DNA of 64,000 nt, taken from Amia ocellicauda (Eukaryota > Chordata > Actinopteri > Amiiformes > Amiidae). The notes beneath the pieces were generated by a model. It had not been told where the DNA came from. It did not search any database and worked only from the letters and a program-made list of their open reading frames with translations. Of the stretch, positions 12,063 through 23,560 are shown piece by piece. Location: NCBI RefSeq assembly GCF_036373705.1, contig NC_089855.1, positions 3,372,501 to 3,436,500 of the forward strand, read 5' to 3'. The position numbers were made by a program, and so were the translations under genes. Numbering within the stretch: the first letter of the stretch is position 1; every line of letters starts with the position of its first letter.

Positions 12063-12148
12063 TTAAAATTATTCTCGGGGTCCAGTCAAAAGCGTCTGGT
12101 GGTCTGGATTTGGCCTGCAGGCACCTATTTACTACCCCTGGTATATAC

Positions 12149-12380
12149 ATTGGCCTGCAGCTTCATTCATAGCCCAGAAAAAATAGAACAACACAACATA
12201 ATAAAACATAAATATTTACATAGTGCATTATGTGTCCTGCTGAAGAAAGTCTAAGAATGTTATACTGTAAATGTTATTGCATTTCACAGAGCAAAGTCAT
12301 GTTTGTCATCAATAAATTATTTAATTCCAGAAAACAGTCAAATTTATTCATACCTCTAAATCTTCTTTTAATAAAATCTA
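12149..12380. other. Unassigned AT-rich spacer
   Basis: No gene or recognised repeat seen between the hAT-like element and the next transposon remnant. Confidence 0.5.
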
Positions 12381-12382
12381 CA

Positions 12383-13708
12383 GCCTGGGTTGGGGAGTAA
12401 CGAAATACAAGTAGCGGCGTTACGTAGTCAGATTACAGAATTTGAATAACTGTATTTCTGTTACAGTTACTCCTGTCAGACGATATTCTGCTTACAGATA
12501 ACTTTTTAAATGAGTAGGAGATTACAGAATATTTCTAGATCATTTACATGAAAGTGTACAAGTGAACGGGAATTGCCCGAATCTGAAGAGGCCCACTGTA
12601 GTATTTTTGCAACTTAGTTTTTATTTATGCGTCTCTAGCCAAAGATTCGGCACCATTGTACAACAAGCAGCAGAATGGAAGCCACTAGTCAGCATCCCAG
12701 CTAACACACAACATTTTACAACATTGTGGCAACATTGTGTGTTAAAAGGGATTAAGTCGTGGAAGTTCAGGCAAATGTTAACTTTCAAAGAAAGAAAAAG
12801 GAACAAATATTAAAGTACAATACAAGATGTGCCTACCACAGGACAATGTACTGTCTGCTTCCAAGGACTCAAAAATATCTGGAGGTAAGACTTTATTTTT
12901 CTGCTAATAAATACATAAATAAATAAATAAGTGTGCAGCTGTAGTACAATTATGCTTGAAAATGCGAGTAAAAAATACACATTTTAATTACATATTTTTT
13001 ATGAAAGCATAATAAGCAAAATGGCAGAATAGTCATAGTATAACCAAGAACATTATTGATAGTTTGTATTTGCAGTAATAATGTATCCTATCTAAATTTA
13101 AGATACTTCCACGTAAGTTACTAATAGTTCCTGGGCATCCTAGTTGGTTCTGTGACCTTAACAATGCAATTCATATAATTCAAAAATAACATCTTACAAC
13201 ACGTTTATAGTCTAAAACAAAACAATCTGTGTTTTCAGTGACTGGTGAATTGATAGAACAATGTAATTAATTAAAATCCCCTTTATTATAGCAAGTTGCT
13301 TGATCCATGGATAAACACAAGTCTTTATAAGCATTTAACATGCAATTTACAGAGAAGATGCCTATTTAAGTTTTTAAGAAAATGCGTTTTACGACATCAG
13401 TGATTAGTAAAAAACTGAAACCAAGTCCTGCAATAAAATTATGGAGAACGTGATAAACCTTCTTTGACATTAACGCATTATTGATCCATATTAAAATGTG
13501 TACTACATTTTGTTTCACTTCTTTAACTCAGCTGCATTTTGTTTTTAATAAGGGAGAAAAAAAGTATTAAAAAGTAATGTAAAAGTATTCTGATTAGGTT
13601 ACTGACTTGGAGTAATGTAATGGATTAGGTTACAAATAATTTTCAAAACAAGGCAATCAGTATTCTGTAACTGAATACTTTTTAAAAGTAACCCTCCCAA
13701 CCCTTGGT
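12383..13708. mobile_element. DNA transposon remnant with GGGTTGGGGAGTAACG-type ends
   Basis: The left end reads GGGTTGGGGAGTAACGAAAT followed by repeated TAAC/TTAC words. The right end, on the other strand, reads AAGGGTTGGGAGGGTTACTT, forming imperfect inverted repeats. This style of terminus belongs to a common fish DNA transposon family that I recognise by eye but cannot name with confidence. No coding capacity was found inside. The target duplication is unclear. Confidence 0.5.
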
Positions 13709-14458
13709 ACATCCTGCACAGGTCCTTGATCAATATACCTCAGTTACTTGAGGTTATAACAGAAAAAGAAACAAACCTGACCTAACTAATAAAATAACAA
13801 AACTATAAAAACAAAAAAAAAGCACTGCGGCTTGGGCTAAAAATACCTGCCCCGCCTGGAACACCCTATTTACAGAATGACAAAACAAGGATCTCCTTCC
13901 GGGTTCCGACTTCCTCTTTTAAGCTCTAATCTTGGGCCAGTCAATGGGTGCGGAACATCACAAATTAATAAAACCACTCTCCCATTCTTTCAAGTCAGTA
14001 TTTTAGTATTGAAACCATTTACTCATAATTGTATTACAAATAAATAAATAAGTAAAATTAGCAGCCCGAATCAAGCAGAGTGAACTGACTTGCTATACTA
14101 GAGTGCAGTTGGGTCTTCAGTGATTCAGCCAAAAGCTGCACTCTTCTGCGCAGAAGCAAATCAATTCAGGAATTAGTTCCAATAAATCCTTCTGAAAGAT
14201 CATTGGTGACCTTAGTCAGATGCGGCACAGAATCTGAGATTCGAGGATGACATTTAGCAACAGTAGTGAAAATGAACATGTGCCTGTTAGTGCTATGTTG
14301 CTGATGTAAGTGCAGAACAACGTAGGACAAGACAACGTAATTCGGCCGATGACTGTATAGAAAAGCAGCATTAACACATATTATTGAGACAGATTTTCAC
14401 CAATACTATATTTTCTAAACATGTTTGTAAAGGATATCATCACTTAATCTGTTGAAAA
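13709..14458. other. No gene seen; AT-rich intergenic DNA
   Basis: Short A-runs and short ORFs without recognisable motifs. Nothing supportable beyond low-complexity stretches near 13,800-13,820. Confidence 0.5.
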
Positions 14459-14840
14459 GAAATGGGATCAAACTGAATCTGAGTAATTCTGTATTCTGCT
14501 TTCTGTAAAATATTCTATGAAGAAGAAAAGATCAAACCTTCAGAAGTCAGTTCGTGTCTGTGGTCTGTGGCTCTCAGTGTGGAGTGACGTTCAGTGCCAG
14601 GTACCTGGGCTGTGTGTCTGTTCACTTCAGTCTTCAGCTCCAGTCACAGCTCTTCTGGACCAGTCTCTGCACGTGTTGTTTTTTATGGGCGTCCTCTCGC
14701 GCTGACCCCAGAGGCTGCTGTCTGCAGTGCTGCAGTCTTTATTAACCCTCAGAGACACAGAGAAGGGGAGCACCACAGGGATCAGTCACAGGTACTTACA
14801 GTGAGAAGAAAACACTTTTATCAGTTCCTGAATCATCTTG
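14459..14840 (-). promoter_or_regulatory. OR-unit conserved upstream block A: probable promoter and first exon of OR unit 1
   Basis: This block is near-identical to 24,689-25,050 and 63,550-63,935. All three lie upstream (minus-strand sense) of an intact OR gene. On the minus strand it has a TATA-like CCCATAAAAAA at 14,679-14,689 and, about 75 bases downstream, CCCAG|GTACCTGG near 14,600-14,608, which could be a splice donor. The paired acceptor is at 6,084. The block keeps no long shared ORF with selection-like features, which favours regulation over coding. TSS and donor are inferred. Confidence 0.5.
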
Positions 14841-16374
14841 GTGGAAACTTCAGAGACTGACATCCAAAGCTAACAGGATTAATTTAACAAGCACAACAAA
14901 ACCAATCAAACAGAACAAAACATATACAAATCACAAGGTTAAAAATTCAAACTGACATACCTTTTCTGGAGAGTGCATTAATACTGAATTTCTATGATGA
15001 ATGATTGCTGTGTTCACAGCTTTAAAGAATGAAGAAAACAGAAACATAGCACAGGCAATAAACAGCAAAGTAAAGCTATTGTCACATTTCCCAGCGGCCG
15101 CTGAAGCAGTGTGTGACAGGTGTGCATTGTGAGTGTGTTCTTCAGTCAGCTGTCAGAGGGGTCCAGGTAGGCCCTTGAGCCTGACAGCAAGCCTCTCTCC
15201 CAGGGGCTCAGGCACAGGCAGAGCAGACAGGCACACACCTCTGCACACCCTGGTGTGATCAGTATGTAGTGGATTTATAAATTCTCAGGATGAAGAAGTA
15301 ACAAGTTTATTATAAATACATAAATGAACGTTAACATGGAGCCCTCCTCTCACATGAAGTGAAGAAACGAACTAAGGATGTAAGTTGGAGAAGCCTTTTT
15401 TATCCTCCAATAGACAATGGGTTGCAGTCTAATCTGTCGGAAGTGATTACATCTCTTTAATACAGTTGTACAAATAAATTGACCACATGCATAATAATTA
15501 ACATAGGCCTGAGTTTCGTGACGTCCTAAAGGTAGAACCTGGAATTCATTAAAAAGACAACAACAGCTTGTCGACCTTAGCCAGGGCCCGGATGTTACAG
15601 AGGTAACTGAGTGTGACAGTGTGGGGGGTTGATCCACACTGCTGGGGCTCTAAGGCGCTGTTTAACTAATACAGAGGCGGAGATGTGGGGAGAAAAAGTG
15701 TGTTTATTATACAACAGTGTGCTAACTCCTCTGGAACTAAACAGTTAACAGGGTCCCTCTCTATAATCTAATAACAAATCAATCTAAAATAAAAAATATA
15801 ATCTAATAAGCCTTGTCCAGCACAGATATTGTACTGAGAATATTTATAGATCTATTCGGCATGCATCTCTGAGAGACATTTGAGTTGCCAAACCAACAGA
15901 GCACATAAAATGTTAAAATGCTTTCAATGAAGGCTTTGTAAAAAAGTTAAAAGCTGCATTAAAAGATTAAAGCTTCCTTAAAAAATACAGAGGCAGTTTT
16001 TGGGACAGGAAGACTTTTTCCATATAGTGGGGACAAATTGCATGTCAAGGGATTGCTGAAAAATGTAGGTGAAGTGCATAGTGAACATAGTGATGCCACA
16101 TTAATGCATACACTGGTTCAAAAGTGATTTTATTTATATGGACCTAAAATATTTTCCATTTTGTGGAAGATAATTATTTTGAGTGGTGATTTCAACCTTT
16201 CAATACTTATTTTTTGTTTGAAATGTTTTTAGTTGCAACTGATGGATACACATTTTACTGATAACATATGAAAATTCCTAATGACTATGAAAATATTAGC
16301 ATATTTCCCTGCCAATGAATCTTACAATCAAAGTTTCACATTCAATTTAGTGTGAATAACAAGATAAAACCTAC
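14841..16374. other. No gene seen; intergenic DNA
   Basis: I see no supportable ORF, RNA gene or named repeat in this stretch. It has short AT-rich stretches and a GC-richer patch near 15,100-15,250. Confidence 0.5.
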
Positions 16375-16690
16375 GTATGCAACCCCGGTTATCTGAAAAA
16401 GGAAGTACTACCCAAGGGGGAGGGGTTCCGCGGGAACCCGATTGGAACATCACTCTATCAAAGCTGCCATTGGCCCCTGCTCTCGTCACTCAGAACAGGT
16501 CCCTTCCCACTTCCTGTTCTATAAAACTTGACGTCTGCACAGGATCGTCCTCTTTTGCCGGGAGGCAGGACTCCCGCGCGACCTTGCAACCCTTGGGCAA
16601 CCCTTGGGCATACGCAACCTATCGTTATCTTTCAAGTCGGAAGCACTGCCCAAGGGGAAGCGGTTACTGTATAACAAAACCGTCGCAAGG
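16375..16690 (-). repeat. DIRS terminal and internal complementary repeats
   Basis: Two related words occur: GCAACCCCGGTTATCTGAAA near 16,379 and CGCAACCTATCGTTATCTTT near 16,612, each followed by GAAG.ACT/CACT.CCCAAGGGG. Such repeated, partly complementary termini are expected at DIRS ends, where they template circle formation. Which copy is terminal and which internal cannot be settled because the other end of the element is damaged. Confidence 0.5.
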
Positions 16691-16849
16691 GAGGAGGCAG
16701 CGAGCTGATAAGGGAGCCTGCCCTGAGGTGCACCACTAGGGGGCCTTGGCAACACAACTCCAGGCAGTAACCTCAGGGGCCCAGTAGGGCCACACCTGAG
16801 CTGTTCAGGAGCGAGGACCATAGTCAAACTCTACCGGGAACTGTCTGCA

Positions 16850-18060
16850 ATCAGCATATACAAAGCGGGGCTACAGAGGTTAACTCATACGCCCTCCGCT
16901 TACAAGAGCAAGGCCGGCTGCCCTACTAGTGCAGCTAGGAGTGAGGCCGAATCTACCTGCACAATGTCTGGCGCAGGCAATCAAGCACTTGTGTGCAATA
17001 TCATGGCAGTGGACACCTGATCCAATAGGACCCAATGAGAAAAATACAATATAATACATAGCTGGCTAGTCAACAGAGTAGCCGAGCTGAACAACATACA
17101 ATACATACATATCGTGTGACCTTCATGCTGTCAGCATGCAGCACAAGAGCATCCAACTCAACTAAACAGTACAGATTGGAAGAGCTCCATTGTACTGACA
17201 ATTTATTATTTTTGTCATTTAGCTGACGCTCTTATCCAGGGCAACTTACATTTATACCTATTTATACAGCTGGGTATTTTACTGGAGCAATCTAAGTGAA
17301 GTACCTGCTCAAGGGTACAACAGAACTTTGAACCCACAACCTTCCACTCATGAGTGCAGAGCCCTAACCACTACTCCACAGTGCTGCCTGTATTAGGTTT
17401 CATACAAACGAACTATATACACCACGGGGTGCAGGAATGAACTCATGCGCTGCCCATGGAACACAGGAGTAGTTGACGCTTGCTGGTTAGACTGGCTAAC
17501 GTAGGGCAACATTAGTTCTACTGTGTTAACAAAGGAACTATATACACAGCGGAACACGAGAGCCTGCTCATGGACTCTTGCACTATGGCACACAGCCAGA
17601 GCGGGCCACAGACCTGCTGACCAATGAACTATGTACACAGCGAGGCAGCAAAACTCAAGCGCTGTCAGCTGGGAACAGTGGCAGTGAGCTGCTGTTTAAC
17701 ACATAATACATATATACACATATATACATCACATGGTGCAGGAGCTGGCTCATGCGCCACACGTGGAATACAGGAGCAGTTGACACCTGTCGAATAGCGT
17801 AGCTAACGCAGGACAACTACAGCTCTACCGTGCGAATAAATTAACTATGTACATAGCGGGGCACTGGAGAACTCAAGTGCCCTCCGCTGGAGGACAACAG
17901 CAGCGGTCCCCTGCTCTATGGCGTAAAATTGCCAGAGCGGGCCACAGACCTGCTGACCAATATACAGAGCAGGGTACAGGCCGTACGCATGCACCACCGC
18001 AACACAATTACAATGAATGAACTATATACAGGGCGGTCTCGTAAGGCAACATGCCTGTAG
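16850..18060 (-). repeat. Degenerate tandem modules in the DIRS 3' region
   Basis: The phrase AACTATATACACAGCGG (or close variants) recurs near 17,408, 17,529, 17,625, 17,833 and 18,018, each followed by a short imperfect hairpin-like stretch with ACTCATGCGC/CTCAAGCGC words. The spacing is irregular, roughly 90-200 bp. One interval is interrupted by the interspersed repeat at 17,200-17,390. Confidence 0.6.
17200..17390 (+). repeat. Interspersed repeat, copy 2 (TTATCCAGGGCAACTTACA family)
   Basis: Same word order as at 3,775-3,945: TCATTTAGCTGACGCTCTTA, then GGAGCAATCTAAGTGAAGTA, then CTCAAGGGTACAACAG. It interrupts the DIRS 3' region, so it inserted after the DIRS element. Confidence 0.7.
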
Positions 18061-18242
18061 GCCGCACGACAAGCCCCGGGAACACATCTACAGGGCTGTC
18101 CGTACATCCAGGAGCAGCTTGCGTGGGTGCTCAACTGGAAGGCATAGTCCGGTGGAAGGGAAAGACACGGTTCACTAGCTCCCTCAGGATGCACTTACAG
18201 GGGCAGACTGGGAGAGGAAAGGCAGGAGCCAGAGCCTGCAGG

Positions 18243-19281
18243 CTACTGGGGCTCGACTGCAGCCAAAACTAGGTTCCCAATGGAAGGGACCGGTCCCGTC
18301 ACATCCAACCTGTAGAACCGGGCAAATGTAAGCGGCGAGGCCCAAGCTGCAGCCGCACAAATGTCTGCCAAGCGGGCACCTTGAAAAAAGGCCCATAATG
18401 TGGCAACGCCTCGAGTCAAGTGGGCCACCAGATGATCAGGCACCGGGGTCCCGGTAGACTTGTAGGCCATGGTAATCGTGTCCACAATCCAATGCGAGAG
18501 GCGCTGCTTTGAAAGCGCCTGGCCCTGTGTCCGCACTCCATAAGACACAAACAGTTGGTCTGAGCGCCGAATGTCCTTAATGCGTTCCAAAAAGCACCTG
18601 AGGACCCTCACAGGGCAGAGCAGGTGAAGCAGACTCTCTTGCTCTGAAGCGAAGGGAGGAGGATGAAAAACCATCAACTCAATAGGCCTGTTGACATGAA
18701 ATGGAGACAGCACTTTCGAGAGGAACACAGGGTTAGGCCGTAGCGTGACCCTGGAGCCATCTCCCGCAAAACGGACACACGATGGGTGTACGGACAGGGC
18801 GTGTAACTCGCTCACGCGTTTTGCAGAGGTGATTGCCAGCAAAAACGCAGTCTTAAATGACACCAGCTTCAGCTCAGCTGAGTTCAGTGGCTCAAATGGG
18901 GCTTGGGAAAGTGCGTCCAGCACTACATCAAGGCGCCATGCAGGCAGTGAAAGGGTTCGAGGAGGCCGTAGCCATCGAGCTCCCTTCAGAAACTGCACAG
19001 CCAGAAAATCAGACCCAGGAGGCTCGGAAATCAATCCGAACATGATACACCGCCAGATACACTTTGAGCGTGGACGGGGACTTGCCCTGTTCTAACAGCT
19101 CTTGTAAAAATTGCAATATGACCCCGATGGGGCAATTCATTGGGTCTTGACCACCATCTTGGCACCAGGTGCTAAACTTCCACCAGCGGTAGGAATACTG
19201 CGACCTCGTAGAGGGTGCTCTTGCCGACTGAATACTACTACCAACTACAACTACCACGTCCGACAGACCCCAGGCAATCAA
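18243..19281 (-). pseudogene. DIRS tyrosine recombinase
   Basis: The N-terminal core-binding part (19,281 to about 19,030) contains APSTRSQYSYRWWKF and SPSTLKVYLA, typical of the phage-integrase-like SAM domain. The catalytic part (19,043 to 18,243) contains ITSAKRVSELHAL (first Arg), HLTRGVATLWA (His-x-x-Arg) and FARFYRLDV (nucleophile Tyr). The two parts are in different frames, so one frameshift near 19,030 disables the gene. In the family, the enzyme inserts a circular DNA copy by recombination, without target duplication. Confidence 0.8.
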
Positions 19282-19290
19282 TCGCTCCCG

Positions 19291-20981
19291 CTAAGGGGCC
19301 AGGCCCAGAGCTGGAGGAGGCCCGGATTGGGGTGCCAAAGCGTGCCCTGCACCTGGGACAATAAGTCCGCTCTCACTGGGAGCTGCCAAGGCTCTCCGTG
19401 GAGGAGGGCGATCAGGTCCGCGAACCAGAATCTGTGAGGCCACCGCGGGGCTATCAGCAGAACTGTCGCTCGTTCTCTCCTGACCTTCTCCAGGACAACC
19501 GGGAGAAGGGGTAACGGTGGGAACGCCTAAAGGAGACAGCACGGCCACTTGTGAGCTAGCGCGTCGATCCCTAGGGTTCCTGAGCGGTCTTGGACGGAGA
19601 ACCATAGTGGGCAGTGGGTGGACTCTGCCGAGGCAAAGAGATCCACGTCCGCCCTGCCGAACCGGTTCCACAGTTGTTGTACAACAAGCGGGTGGAGGCA
19701 CCATTCCGAGACCGGGGGGCCTCCCCGAGAGAGGAGGTCCGCCGCCGTGTTGGACAGGCCTGGGAGGTGAACTGCTCTGATGGAGCAGAACCGTGGTTGC
19801 CCCCACAGAAGCAGACGGCGTGCTAGACAATACAGTCTGCATGACCGGAGACCTCCTTGCCTGTTGATATAGGCAACCACCGCTGTGTTGTCCGTCCGGA
19901 CCAGCACATGTCTGTACTGCAGGACTGGCAGGAAATGAGACAGTCCAAAGAGTACTGCTTGTAACTCCAGGATGTTGATATGGAGGGCCCATGCGGGCTC
20001 CATCCACCTGCCTCGGACTCCACGTCCATCGCAGACTACTCCCCAACCCTGCTTGGAGGCGTCTGTCGTCATGACTGCTCGGTGGTAAACTGGCCCCAGG
20101 GGCACACCGAGGGTCAAATTGTGAGGGCTCCACCACCAACGGAGCGCCTTCCAGCACGCCGGAGTGACTGTGACTCGGCGTGCTCGATTGCGGTGAGGGT
20201 GCATCCTAAGAGACCTGAACCACCACTGCAATGGCCTCAACTGGAGGAGGCCGAGGGGGAGGGTCTGTGATGCAGCCGCTAGGAGGCCCAGCAGCCTCTG
20301 GCAAAGGGACACCCTGACACGAGCTCTCAGTCGGAAAAGGGAGAGACATGTGTGTATTGAGGCAACTCTCTCTGGCGCCAGTGTGGCGAGCATGGCAACG
20401 GAATCGAGGCACAGTCCGAGGAACTGTGCCTGCTGAGTTGGTGTCAGGCGGCTCTTTTCTCGATTGACCCGAAGGCCCAATTCGGAGAGGCGGCCTAAAA
20501 TCAGGTCTGTGTGAATCCGAACCTGCTCGCTCGAGTGAGAACAAACCAGCCAGTCGTCTAGATACTTGAGGACGAGGACCCCCTGGCAATGCAAGGGGGC
20601 TAGCACAACGTCCATGCACTTGGAAAAAGTGTGTGGCGCTAGCGACAGGCCAAAGGGGAGAACAGCAAACTCGAACGCTCGGCCCTCGAAGGCGAAGCGG
20701 AGAAACTTCCTGTGCGCCTGCGCAATGGGGATGTGAAAGTAAGCATCTTTCAGATCCACAGTGGTGAACCAGTCGCCGGGCTTGATGGCCTGGGACATGG
20801 TGCACAGGTTGAGCATCTTGAAGCGCAGCACCTTGAGGTGGCGGTTCAGGCGCCTCAGATCCATCTTTCTTGGGCACAAGGAAGTATGGGGAATAAAATC
20901 CCTCATGCTGCCCCGGCAGGGGCACTTTGCGGATTGCTCGCTTCTCCAGGAGAGCGGCGATTTCGACGCGAAGCGCCGCAC
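19291..20981 (-). pseudogene. DIRS reverse transcriptase and RNase H
   Basis: A 484-codon frame (20,981 to 19,527) holds RT blocks DLKDAYFHIPI (about residues 76-86), FAVLPFGLSLAPHTFSK, and the catalytic KYLDDWLV block. RNase H follows with MTTDASKQGWG, NILELQAV and VRTDNTAVVAYINRQGG. The end of the protein continues in another frame, where matches to the conserved DIRS pol tail are seen near 19,300-19,530, implying a frameshift. There is no protease or DDE integrase, as expected for DIRS. Confidence 0.85.
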
Positions 20982-20984
20982 ACT

Positions 20985-21881
20985 GCAACGGGTCCCTCAC
21001 TCGCGTCCACACCACGCCCTGGAAGTGGGGTGGACGTGTCTGAAATTGCAGGGAGTAGCCAACTGATATAATTTGGAGCACCCATGAGTCTTGGGTGCAG
21101 TGTTGCCAATTGGAGAGTTGCTGGGGGTAAAGGTGGGCCAGAGGCTGCTGGAACGCCTCAGGGACAGGGCTCAGGTGGTGTAGGAGGCAGGGTCGGGCCG
21201 GGTCCCATCCTACCACGAGCTGCCCTGGGCCACCGGGGGCCAGGGTGGCGAGCCTGGGGGGGCGCCTGCCTGCCAGTGAAATGCTGGCGGAGATCGGCAG
21301 GTGGGCGGGGCTGTGACCTGGGTTGTGGTCCGGCCTGTGGCCAAGGCTGTGGCCTGGGAGCCGCGGTTGGGGGGCCTCTTCGCTGGCAAGCTGCCGCAGA
21401 CGGCCTGCGTTGCTGAGCCTGAGGTGCCACCGGGTACACTTGGGCCAGCTGCAGGGACTGCTCCCTCTCCTGGAGGGTGCACGAGAGCATCTCCTCCACA
21501 GAGCAGCCAAAAGTAAAGCTCGGCAAAATAGGTCGTCCATGAGGCGAGTCCTGTCCGCCTCAGGGACCCGCCATGCCTGAGACAGCCAAAGCTAGTGGCG
21601 CGCCGCCACAATGGCTGCCAAGGATCACCCTGTCGCCCTTGCCCCCTGGCGCATCACTGTGACCAGCTGATCCGCCGCCGCCGCTATCTCCGAGATAGCT
21701 CCGAGGGTTCTGCCAGCTGGGCCACATACAAGGCCAGCATGGCTTGGGCTCCAGCCTCATACGCCCTCCGGAGCAGCGTCTCCGTGACGTGACACTGCCT
21801 GTTGGGCACACTCTTTACTGCCGCTGCTAGCGCTCCTGCTGTGGAGGAAAAAGCCCTGTGGACAAAAAACCAACACAGCAA
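20985..21881 (-). pseudogene. DIRS gag-like region, degenerate
   Basis: 21,881-21,684 reads RRAYEAGAQAMLALYVAQL, a segment like DIRS gag, and proline/alanine-rich pieces follow in other frames down to the RT start. The region is GC-rich and open in several frames, so exact borders are unreliable. The N-terminal part appears missing where DIRS sequence ends near 21,880. Confidence 0.5.
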
Positions 21882-22084
21882 GCAGTTGGAATATATATAG
21901 CACTATATAACCATGACTATTATTTTTAAAAGGCTCTTCTTGTGAACGAAACTGAAACCAAAAACGCTGCCGGACCTCCGGTGCGCGGACGGGACATAAT
22001 CGGGATTAGCTATCAATAATAACTAAACACACACAAGAGCCAGCCAGCCGAAATACGCAGTTTGAATGTTTATTACAAACACAG

Positions 22085-22542
22085 ACACATATGTGGGGAC
22101 AGTTGGATACAGAGGGACCTTTTGCATAACTTGAAGAATTCAGTGAACTGGTCGATCTACACGGCTGCATCTGCCCTTGAGTTTATACGGGCAAACCAGC
22201 ACACGTCTGGTTCAGTCTTTGCAAAATTTCCCATTAGAACTGGCTTTATTCCCTTACAATGGTTGCATAATTAAAGTTTTGATAAACTGGTCTCATGTAC
22301 AGATGAGTTGGTCCTGAAGGGCACAGATCTGAAAGGCAATCATCTCCCAACCCTTATTACTGCAGAGCCCTACAGCTCAGCTCATGGGGGTTATCAGCAC
22401 CTTTTTAATTCTGCCCCACTTGCCCTTTCAGCCTCTGTTTGATTCTGTTTTTCAGTTTCCCTCCTTCTTTGTTGAGGGATTTACAGAGGCATTGACTGGG
22501 TCACTGCTCTGGAATGGACATAGAGAATCCAGATAATATGTT
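22085..22542 (-). repeat. Duplicated OR 3' flank, unit 2
   Basis: Shares GTGGGGACAGTTGGATACAG and CTTTGTTGAGGGATTTACAG with the flanks of OR units 1 and 3. Unit 2 also shares with unit 3 a segment around CAGAGCCCTACAGCTCAGCT that is absent in unit 1. Confidence 0.7.
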
Positions 22543-23520
22543 TTATTCAACAGCCCTGACAGTGTTCTTGGCAGTGTGTGGAAAGGCAGACTTGAGTCCA
22601 AAGTACCTCTGAGCTGCCGCCTTGATTTTCTCATTCCTTAAGCTGTAGATGATGGGGTTGACCATGGGAGTGAGGAAATAGTACAGCGCACCGATGAAAA
22701 TGCGTCCAATGGGGGAAATGCTCTGCACTCTCAGTCCTATATACACTACAGCCGTGGAGACATAGTATAGGACCACCACCACTACGTGGGAGGAGCACAT
22801 GTAGAAGGCCTTCTTCCGGCTCTCCATGGATTTCATTTTCACCACTGATATTATGATCTTGCAGTAAGACCACAACACAAACAGAAAGGGCCCACAGACA
22901 ACCAACATGGCGAGAAACAGGGCAAAATTCACCTGGGCTGTCACATCAGCACAGGCTAGAGACATTACAGTGGGGTAGTCACAGAAACAGTGTAAGACAT
23001 AGTTGGAGGTACAGAATATCACTGAACTGGCCAGGGCCACAGATACCAAGGGGACAAGGAAGCCCAGCACCCAGACTGTGGCCATCATCGTGAGGCACAC
23101 CCTTGTGCTGATGATAGAGTTATAATGCAGTGGCTTCACCACGGCCACATACCGGTCGTAAGCCATGGTCGCCACAAGGAATACTTCAGTGGCACAGAAA
23201 GAAATGAAAAAGTACATCTGCAGAAAACAGCCTGTGAAGGAGATCCTGTTGTGGCCCAGCAGCACCGCGAGCAGTTTGGGTGTGATGGTAATGGTCAGCA
23301 GCATATCCGCGATAGCCAGGTTCCACAGGAAGAAGTACATGGGTGTGTGAAGCCGGGGGTCCCTGGACACCAGCACCACGATCAGCAGGTTCCCCAGGAT
23401 GGTGGCCAGGAAGAGGAAGAGGAAGATGAAGAAGAGTATGGTGTAGAGCTCCTGGAGGCCTGGCACTCCCACAATGATGAACTGGGAAGCAGAGGGCAGG
23501 GAGATGTTGGGTTCACTCAT
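22543..23520 (-). CDS. Olfactory receptor, fish type (OR unit 2)
   Basis: An intact 325-codon receptor, the same length as the other two. It has an NIS glycosylation sequon at residues 5-7, GN in helix 1, LHTPMYFF after helix 1, MAYDRYVAVVKPLHY at the end of helix 3, KAFYMCSSH in helix 6 and NPIIYSLRN in helix 7. Loop 2 holds Cys170, Cys178, Cys180 and Cys190. It is expected to signal odorants through an olfactory G protein in the sensory neuron membrane. A splice acceptor lies 20 bases upstream of the ATG, and the stop codon is inside AATAAA. The probable first exon and promoter are at 24,689-25,050, giving an intron of about 1.3 kb that contains a V-SINE. Divergence from the other copies is mostly conservative. 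Confidence 0.95.
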   Translation of the reverse strand: MSEPNISLPSASQFIIVGVPGLQELYTILFFIFLFLFLATILGNLLIVVLVSRDPRLHTPMYFFLWNLAIADMLLTITITPKLLAVLLGHNRISFTGCFLQMYFFISFCATEVFLVATMAYDRYVAVVKPLHYNSIISTRVCLTMMATVWVLGFLVPLVSVALASSVIFCTSNYVLHCFCDYPTVMSLACADVTAQVNFALFLAMLVVCGPFLFVLWSYCKIIISVVKMKSMESRKKAFYMCSSHVVVVVLYYVSTAVVYIGLRVQSISPIGRIFIGALYYFLTPMVNPIIYSLRNEKIKAAAQRYFGLKSAFPHTAKNTVRAVE

Positions 23521-23540
23521 GACTCAGTGGCACAGAGGGT

Positions 23541-23560
23541 CTGTGAAGAGAGGATGGGCA
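23541..23560 (-). promoter_or_regulatory. Splice acceptor upstream of OR unit 2
   Basis: Minus-strand CCTCTCTTCACAG|ACCCTC, the same as in the other OR units, directly upstream of a short 5' leader and the ATG at 23,520. Confidence 0.65.

Larger units (their letters stand above)
6394..12140. mobile_element. hAT-like DNA transposon containing nested CR1 and piggyBac-like insertions
   Basis: The termini are CAGGGGTAGTCAATTATTT at 6,394 and, inverted, CAGGGGTAGTAAAT at 12,140. They are flanked by a perfect 8-bp duplication GTATATAC (6,386-6,393 and 12,141-12,148). An 8-bp duplication and CAGGGGT ends are hallmarks of the hAT superfamily. After removing the nested CR1 (about 7,170-10,755) and piggyBac-like element (10,876-12,062), only about 1 kb of own sequence remains, and I see no transposase in it. 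It is therefore probably a non-autonomous copy. Confidence 0.75.
16375..21880 (-). mobile_element. DIRS-type tyrosine-recombinase retrotransposon, degenerate
   Basis: On the minus strand the order is gag-like sequence, reverse transcriptase with RNase H, and tyrosine recombinase, then a long 3' non-coding part ending in terminal repeat sequence. This is the DIRS layout, which integrates through a recombinase instead of a DDE integrase and has no classical LTRs. Base composition is GC-rich compared with the surroundings. Frameshifts in all three genes and a ragged 5' end near 21,880 show it is inactive. Confidence 0.85.

Noticed and set aside
14517..14860. Short ORFs repeated in three places (also near 24,826 and 63,687) that might be a small gene family
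   Set aside because: The repeats are conserved as DNA, the frames begin and end differently in each copy, and the TATA-like/donor signals on the other strand fit an OR promoter and first exon better.
21084..21592. Several long plus- and minus-strand frames of Gly/Pro/Arg-rich protein
   Set aside because: They are shadows of the GC-rich DIRS gag/RT boundary; codon content shifts between frames and no motif supports a host gene.
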